From positions 1 through 8,654 of the forward strand of contig CAIJKT010000552.1 of assembly GCA_903821255.1 (NCBI GenBank): a DNA stretch of 8,654 bases. The letters are read 5' to 3'. The notes under the pieces are model-generated. The model saw nothing but the letters and a program-made list of their open reading frames with translations, was not told the DNA's origin and made no database searches. Below are positions 7,337 to 8,654 of this stretch, in pieces (position 1 is the stretch's first letter; every line of letters starts with the position of its first letter). The position numbers and the translations under genes were made by a program. This DNA is from an uncultured Lentisphaeria bacterium. Lineage in GTDB: Bacteria; Verrucomicrobiota; Lentisphaeria; Victivallales; Victivallaceae.

Positions 7337-7393
7337 TGAACATGCCTCAAACGTTTTATTTACATAACATTTATATACAGAAGGAGAATTAAG

Positions 7394-8065
7394 ATGAGAA
7401 AAATCCTGAGATTTATAACGGGTTTTGTATTAGTGCTTCTAGGACATAGCTTAATAGCTGGCGATGAAAGTAACGCAATTGAAAAAAATTTGCTGAAATG
7501 GAATTTTTGTATCATGACCAACAAAGGAATACCTGATGGATATAAAGTGTCTTTCAGCCAGGAATCCACAAGCTCAATTTCTGTTATAAATGAAGAAGGA
7601 ACTAATGTTGTCAGGTTAGAACTGCCTGAGCAGGGAAAAGGATGGTTTGGAATTGATACTGCAAACACAATCGGGCTCATACAAGGGAAAAAGTATATTT
7701 TTACTGTCCAAATCAAAATAGATGGTCAGAAATACAGCGGTGCAGGAGATCACTTTTTCTATGCCGCTTTATGTAACACGCAAACCAACAAAGAAATTTA
7801 CAATTGCTTTAATGGGGCTGGAGATACCGGTGGATGGGTAACGTCTGTTCTATTTATAGATACGGTGAAAACACCAAAGATTGTTGACTGTAAAATATTA
7901 TTAAGAGCCTATGGGGTTGCCGGAATTTATTATATTAAAAATCCAAGTATTATTGAAGTACCTAGTGATTCGGAAGTCACCAAGTCTCAAATTATTCTAG
8001 ATAACAATAAATCAATTCAAGGTGGACATGTTAAACTGGAAGATATCATGCAACTGAGTAAATAA
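7394..8065 (+). CDS. Exported beta-sandwich protein, possibly a carbohydrate-binding module
   Basis: This protein has 223 residues. The start is clear: AAGGAG about eight bases before the ATG, then a classic signal peptide (MRK, hydrophobic core, cleavage near SLIAG at residues 22-23). Mature residues about 30-190 show the pattern of a jelly-roll carbohydrate-binding domain of the CBM4/9 kind: NLLKWNF near the start, GIPDGYKV, NVVRLELPEQGKGWFGI, GKKYIFTVQIKI, and a final strand IYYIKNPSIIEV. The last 30 residues are polar and may be a linker or tail. No catalytic motif is visible. It lies 57 bases after the large exported protein and may help it bind a glycan or the cell surface. The CBM assignment rests on pattern only; it could be another beta-sandwich secreted protein. 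Confidence 0.65.
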   Translation: MRKILRFITGFVLVLLGHSLIAGDESNAIEKNLLKWNFCIMTNKGIPDGYKVSFSQESTSSISVINEEGTNVVRLELPEQGKGWFGIDTANTIGLIQGKKYIFTVQIKIDGQKYSGAGDHFFYAALCNTQTNKEIYNCFNGAGDTGGWVTSVLFIDTVKTPKIVDCKILLRAYGVAGIYYIKNPSIIEVPSDSEVTKSQIILDNNKSIQGGHVKLEDIMQLSK

Positions 8066-8144
8066 TCTGAATTAAGAAATTCATATAATGTCTGAACAAA
8101 TAAAGTCAAAGTCAATGAAATGAAATATCTAGAATTTACTAAAG

Positions 8145-8543
8145 ATGGAAAAAATGAAATGGATTCTGTGCCTTATGTTGTGTATTGGCATGATTGGTAA
8201 TCTTGATGCTTGTGGGCGTCCTGTTCCACCAGGAAATGTTAATGATAACATCGCTCTCGGCACGACATATACCATGAGCCCTGCTCCTAATTCTACTGGT
8301 TGTAGTGATAGCCCGGGTGATACAACCCAGCTTACCGGTGGTTATAATTATACCGGAACCGGTTCTCTTTGGGCGCAAATGTCTACTGTCGGCTGGCAGT
8401 ATCAAAGACCGACAATCACTATTGACCTTGGCGTGGTTCAGCCGATTAAAGGAGTGTATTTTTGTACTGCCGCGCGCAGTCGTGCCGGAGCTGATTTTGA
8501 TGTTACAGTTGATTCAATCAAGATTTTTGATAAGAACGATTGA
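8145..8543 (+). CDS. Exported discoidin (F5/8 type C)-like protein, apparently truncated
   Basis: This 132-residue protein has a signal peptide (MEKMKWILCLMLCIGMIG) with a Cys at position 23 (LDAC). That site is a poor lipobox because of Asp at -2, so lipidation is doubtful. Residues about 33-130 match the N-terminal two thirds of a discoidin-like domain: NIALGTTYTMSPAPN, GDTTQLTGGYN, GSLWAQMSTVGWQ, and ITIDLGVVQPIKGVYFCTAA, which is the most diagnostic segment. Such domains bind glycans or surfaces and usually need about 140-150 residues; here the frame ends early at TGA (8541-8543). Sequence beyond the stop still looks coding, so this may be a broken gene. ATG 8145 has a poor ribosome binding site; ATG 8154, with GGA six bases upstream, is equally possible. 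It is the last of the plus-strand genes visible. Confidence 0.65.
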   Translation: MEKMKWILCLMLCIGMIGNLDACGRPVPPGNVNDNIALGTTYTMSPAPNSTGCSDSPGDTTQLTGGYNYTGTGSLWAQMSTVGWQYQRPTITIDLGVVQPIKGVYFCTAARSRAGADFDVTVDSIKIFDKND

Positions 8544-8547
8544 GAAG

Positions 8548-8654
8548 ATGGAATATGGCAATTTAATGAAAGAGCAGAAAATTATGGCAGGGAAAGTGAA
8601 ATACAAATATTACTATTCTGACGACTTCGAACAGTTCAGAATACATCTGGCGGA
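8548..8654 (+). other. Open frame continuing to window edge, possible displaced domain end
   Basis: From ATG 8548 a frame offset by +1 from the preceding gene is open for 35 codons to the window edge. It contains KVKYKYYYSDDFEQFRIHLA. I see no strong ribosome binding site. The run YKYYYSDDFEQFRIHL resembles the later strands of discoidin-like domains, so this is more likely the rest of the preceding gene after a frameshift than an independent gene. A separate small gene starting here is possible. The sequence ends too soon to decide. Confidence 0.35.

Noticed and set aside
7360..7716. Minus-strand ORF of 118 residues
   Set aside because: It is antisense to the exported protein gene at 7394, which has a clear ribosome binding site and signal peptide.
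1..8654. CRISPR array or insertion sequence
   Set aside because: No regularly spaced repeats, no transposase motif and no terminal inverted repeats with target duplication were seen.

Overview
The window looks like chromosomal DNA of a PVC-group bacterium, most likely a Lentisphaerota (Victivallis-like) organism. This is inferred from one combination: a short pseudopilin with a class III signal and a degenerate 'H-X9-DG' tail, encoded inside what looks like a carbohydrate locus with large secreted proteins of unrecognised family, a discoidin-like secreted protein and a PocR/AraC regulator. No rRNA, tRNA or housekeeping gene is present to settle the taxonomy.

Left part (1-1360). A GC-richer minus-strand gene runs off the left edge. 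It encodes a sigma-70-like helix-turn-helix protein of the kind found in phage or mobile-element contexts. A strong minus-strand hairpin terminator lies just upstream of it. About 670 bp without a convincing gene follow. This stretch holds frame-interrupted, coding-like remnants on both strands and may be the scar of an older element.

Middle (1361-3700). A minus-strand PocR-domain/AraC-family regulator is divergent from a plus-strand FAD-dependent oxidoreductase. The AT-rich 135-bp gap between them holds a good candidate promoter and, across the oxidoreductase start codon, an almost perfect tandem duplication of the translation-initiation region.

Right part (3701-8654). The plus strand continues in the same direction with a pseudopilin, a 928-residue exported protein (a possible TIM-barrel glycosidase-like core followed by a mutarotase-like beta-sandwich), a 223-residue exported carbohydrate-binding-module-like protein, and a discoidin (F5/8 type C)-like exported protein whose reading frame appears broken near the right edge. 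Gaps of 30 to about 80 bp and a shared strand suggest one or a few transcription units.

Taken together, 1361-8654 reads as a small regulated locus for sensing, binding and processing an extracellular glycan or glycoconjugate. The regulator senses a ligand, the exported proteins act outside the cytoplasm, the oxidoreductase modifies a small molecule inside, and the pseudopilin may link the locus to a type II secretion or type IV pilus-like machine. The substrate cannot be read from the sequence.
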